DNA of 7,501 nt, from the NCBI GenBank assembly GCA_022360375.1, contig JAKSCW010000445.1, forward strand, positions 1 through 7,501, read 5' to 3'. The notes beneath the pieces were generated by a model, which ran no database searches, was not told the DNA's origin, and saw nothing but the letters and a program-made list of their open reading frames with translations. The translations under genes were made by a program, and so were the position numbers. Origin of the DNA: Balneolales bacterium (GTDB taxonomy: Bacteria > Bacteroidota > Rhodothermia > Balneolales > Balneolaceae). Below, one piece after another: positions 6,458 through 7,501 of the stretch. The first letter of the stretch is position 1. Each line of letters starts with the position of its first letter.

Positions 6458-7501
6458 ATGAATGAAATGACAAATAAAGCCTGCTTAGTTTTGGTGTTAC
6501 TAATATTGGGCTTTGTACCGACAAGTGTATTTGGGCAAGCTGGTAAAATTGCAGGTTCTGTTTTTGAAGCGGGTACCGGTGACCCATTAATAGGGGCAAC
6601 TGTTTCTATTCAGGGAACAACCATTGGGGCTCTTGTAGATATTGATGGAAATTATGTAATACTTAATGTACCTCCGGGAACGTATACTTTAGAAGCTCGT
6701 TTTATTGGGTTTGCGGCCTCCATAGTAGAAGAGGTTATTGTAAGAACTGACTTGACGACGACACAGGATTTTGAGCTTGCTGAGGAAGTTTTTGAAGGGC
6801 AAGAGATAGTAGTTCAGGCCGAAAAACCTGTAATTATCAAGGACCTCACTGCATCAGAATCACGGGTAAGTAGTGACGAAATAGCAAACTTACCTGTGCA
6901 AGAGATTACGGATGTAATTCAACTTCAGGCGGGGGTAAATGTTTCAAATAATGGAGCTATCCATATCCGGGGGGGGAGATCAACCGAAGTAGCTTATGTT
7001 GTTGATGGAATCAGAGCTACAGATGATTATGACAGAAGTCAATCACTGAGAATTGAAAATGAATCTATCCAGGAATTGCAGGTAATCTCCGGTACCTTCA
7101 ATGCCGAATATGGCCAGGCAATGTCGGGGATTGTAAATGTGGTTACCAAATCAGGAAATAATAATTTTGAAGCAAGTGCCAGAGCCTGGGGTGGTAGTTA
7201 TCTGGTATCTCGTGGGGATTTATATGATGGGTTATCATCCAATCTTATGGATTTGGATCCAAGCAGGATGTATAATTTCAATGGCGCAATTTCGGGGCCA
7301 ATTGTAAAGGACAAAGTTACGTTTTTTACCACAGCAAGGTATTTTCAAAATCAGGGTTGGCTTACCGGCCGGAATGTTTATTCTGCACAAGGGCCTTATT
7401 CTATTACTGTTTCTCCTTCTTCAAACCTTAACGATTTGACCTCTCCTTATGGTGAAACAATTGATTTATCTCAGCCATGGTTTTCTGTTGATACTTTGGG
7501 G
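6458..7501 (+). CDS. TonB-dependent outer-membrane receptor with carboxypeptidase-regulatory-like N-domain (3' end outside the window)
   Basis: The frame is open for 348 codons to the window edge with no stop, so this is the N-terminal part of a larger barrel protein (such receptors are usually 800-1100 aa). Residues 1-26 are a signal peptide ending near SVFG|Q. Residues about 30-107 form the CarboxypepD_reg-like beta-sandwich (GTGDPLIGATVSI, GTTIGALVDIDGNY, VPPGTYTLEARFIGF). A TonB-box-like strand EIVVQA is at 116-121. The plug domain spans about 125-232, with IHIRGGRSTEVAYVVDGI at 168-185 and AEYGQAMSGIVNVVTKSG at 216-233; barrel strands begin after that. This is the Oar-like RGGR type rather than a clear SusC; no SusD gene is visible, though one could lie beyond the edge. 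The ATG at 6458 is one base after the TAA of the lipoprotein gene, so the two are almost certainly co-transcribed and translationally coupled. The ligand is unknown; the LacI-type operators upstream hint at a carbohydrate. Confidence 0.93.
   Translation, partial: MNEMTNKACLVLVLLILGFVPTSVFGQAGKIAGSVFEAGTGDPLIGATVSIQGTTIGALVDIDGNYVILNVPPGTYTLEARFIGFAASIVEEVIVRTDLTTTQDFELAEEVFEGQEIVVQAEKPVIIKDLTASESRVSSDEIANLPVQEITDVIQLQAGVNVSNNGAIHIRGGRSTEVAYVVDGIRATDDYDRSQSLRIENESIQELQVISGTFNAEYGQAMSGIVNVVTKSGNNNFEASARAWGGSYLVSRGDLYDGLSSNLMDLDPSRMYNFNGAISGPIVKDKVTFFTTARYFQNQGWLTGRNVYSAQGPYSITVSPSSNLNDLTSPYGETIDLSQPWFSVDTLG

Noticed and set aside
6458..7501. SusC of a SusCD pair
   Set aside because: The plug carries the RGGR...YVVDGI pattern of Oar-like receptors, the upstream gene is parvulin-like and not SusD, and no SusD is visible before the window ends.

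Overview
The window looks like chromosomal DNA from a bacterium of the Bacteroidota/FCB group, most likely the Balneolota/Rhodothermota side. The evidence is a TonB-dependent receptor with an N-terminal carboxypeptidase-regulatory-like domain, a rhomboid protease with the cytoplasmic tail common in this group, weak Shine-Dalgarno sequences with several non-ATG starts, and AT-rich spacers. IspG here is the compact bacterial form (410 aa), not the much longer form usual in classical Bacteroidetes, which also points away from Bacteroides/Flavobacterium. The placement is inference from protein style, not from a marker gene. All genes lie on the + strand.

Region 1 (1-187) is an AT-rich leader with no gene. 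Region 2 (188-4471) is a tight run of four genes. It starts with a FAD-dependent carotenoid desaturase/isomerase-like oxidoreductase (188-1708). A first rhomboid protease (1689-2321) overlaps its end, and a second rhomboid with a cytoplasmic tail (2368-3228) follows. IspG of the MEP isoprenoid pathway (3239-4471) starts 10 bp after that. The flanking genes share isoprenoid/carotenoid chemistry, while the rhomboids are membrane proteases whose substrates cannot be read from the sequence.

Region 3 (4472-4758) is a 287-bp regulatory spacer, the most informative non-coding part of the window. It holds two palindromes with the same core (AAGCGCTT), typical of LacI-family operators. Their centres are 105 bp apart, about ten helical turns, and a T8A7 tract lies between them. 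The promoter-proximal site is a 26-bp inverted repeat with one mismatched base pair.

Region 4 (4759-7501) is the controlled operon. Its first gene encodes a SurA/PrsA-like lipoprotein with two parvulin-like domains, both lacking histidines normally kept in active parvulins (4759-6456). One base after its stop begins a TonB-dependent outer-membrane receptor (6458 to beyond the window end). The arrangement suggests a folding helper made together with the barrel it may serve, under control of a LacI-type, probably sugar-responsive, repressor encoded elsewhere. That link is inference. No RNA genes, insertion sequences, CRISPR arrays or origins were seen.
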